Part shown: one piece after another, positions 63,634 to 64,000 of the stretch
Layout of the letters: the number at the start of each line of letters is the position of its first letter
Position numbering within the stretch: the stretch's first letter is position 1
From: Leishmania mexicana MHOM/GT/2001/U1103
Lineage: Eukaryota > Euglenozoa > Kinetoplastea > Trypanosomatida > Trypanosomatidae
Length of the DNA stretch: 64,000 bases
Direction of reading: 5' to 3'
Assembly: GCF_000234665.1 (NCBI RefSeq)
Contig: NC_018329.1
Span: forward strand, 618,489-682,488
Position numbers and translations under genes: made by a program
The notes under the pieces: generated by a model
What the model saw: the letters and a program-made list of their open reading frames with translations, nothing else
Database searches by the model: none
What the model was told of the DNA's origin: nothing

Positions 63634-64000
63634 TGTATCTTCTATGCGCCACAGGCGTGTGTTATTATATGGGACGTGAAGAGGTGACTTTCGTGATGGG
63701 GCAACTCGCCTGTTTTGTTGGGCGTCGCTGTTCCGAGTGCGTGGCGTAACGACCTTCCGGCTCACAGATGGACACGTGCGGTGGCGGTGTGCACTCCTGT
63801 GCCCCACAACCCCGTAGAGAGAGATTGAGGAGTCAAGCAAATCCCGCCAAGAAAGAAAGCGAAGACAACGACGTCGCGGTGTGTGCGTGTGTGTACGTGC
63901 GGAGGGCGTCAGGGAGAGGTTTATGGGGTAGAGGTGCTGGCAAGAGAGAGGAGGTGGAGAGAATGGGTAGGGCCGTCGTGATGGGGGGGGGTGGCGCTTG
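63634..64000. other. Spacer upstream of the DUF1935 gene to the window edge
   Basis: No gene visible. G/A-rich sequence near the right edge (63941-63995) would be a pyrimidine-rich tract on the transcript. The next upstream gene of the unit lies outside. Confidence 0.6.

Overview
The window is kinetoplastid nuclear DNA, almost certainly Leishmania or a very close relative. All 20 convincing protein genes lie on the minus strand with no visible cis-introns. They are separated by 0.6-3.6 kb of repeat-rich spacer full of CA/TG microsatellites and purine tracts (pyrimidine tracts in the transcripts). This is the layout of one polycistronic unit processed by trans-splicing and polyadenylation. GC-rich coding DNA, long homopolymeric inserts (Gln, Ala, Ser, Gly) and SIDER2-like retroposon remnants in spacers support the genus. 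Gene order (CK1-like kinase, CFAP251, eIF3f, DGAT2-like, uL24m, Mad2, HscB, LSm8, PDH E1-beta, RGG protein) fits what I remember of Leishmania chromosome 25 and T. brucei chromosome 3. That placement is recollection, not a search.

Transcription runs from high to low coordinates. In that order: a small acylated calpain-like (DUF1935) protein (63.2-63.6 kb); a mitochondrial RGG protein resembling RGG3/MRB1820 (60.1-61.0); a mitochondrial protein that appears to share a short repeat domain with it (58.1-59.05); a 1570-aa unknown with an Arg/Asp/Ser-rich tail (52.3-57.0); PDH E1-beta (50.2-51.3); LSm8 (47.3-47.7); an LRR protein (43.1-46.6); HscB/Jac1 (40.5-41.4); a 1936-aa TPR protein (33.8-39.6); Mad2 (31.8-32.4); a 961-aa unknown (28.0-30.9); an EF-P-like mitochondrial factor (26.2-26.9); a twin CX9C protein (25.2-25.5); mitoribosomal uL24m (23.2-24.5); a DGAT2-family acyltransferase (20.1-21.9); a small membrane protein, possibly ATP synthase subunit f (18.0-18.4); eIF3f (15.7-16.7); CFAP251 (11.0-14.5); a triple-BRCT protein resembling microcephalin (6.1-9.7); a CK1-family kinase with two inserts (3.85-5.4); and the start of a probable TRAPPC8/Trs85 subunit cut by the window edge (1-266).

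About half the genes look mitochondrial: translation (uL24m, EF-P-like), respiration and metabolism (PDH E1-beta, possible subunit f), Fe-S assembly (HscB), import substrate (CX9C) and RNA metabolism (RGG3-like and its neighbour). The others serve the flagellum, cell cycle and DNA repair, RNA processing and translation. Kinetoplastid units are not operons, so adjacency by itself does not imply shared function.

The most interesting points are: (1) a nearly identical 326-bp SIDER2-like pair in inverted orientation about 17 kb apart, with a third, longer and more diverged copy near 3 kb; (2) a domain of roughly 50-65 residues that seems to occur three times in two adjacent mitochondrial genes; (3) lineage-specific inserts in otherwise strict folds (CK1, HscB, LSm8). 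I saw no tRNA, rRNA, CRISPR array or plus-strand gene.
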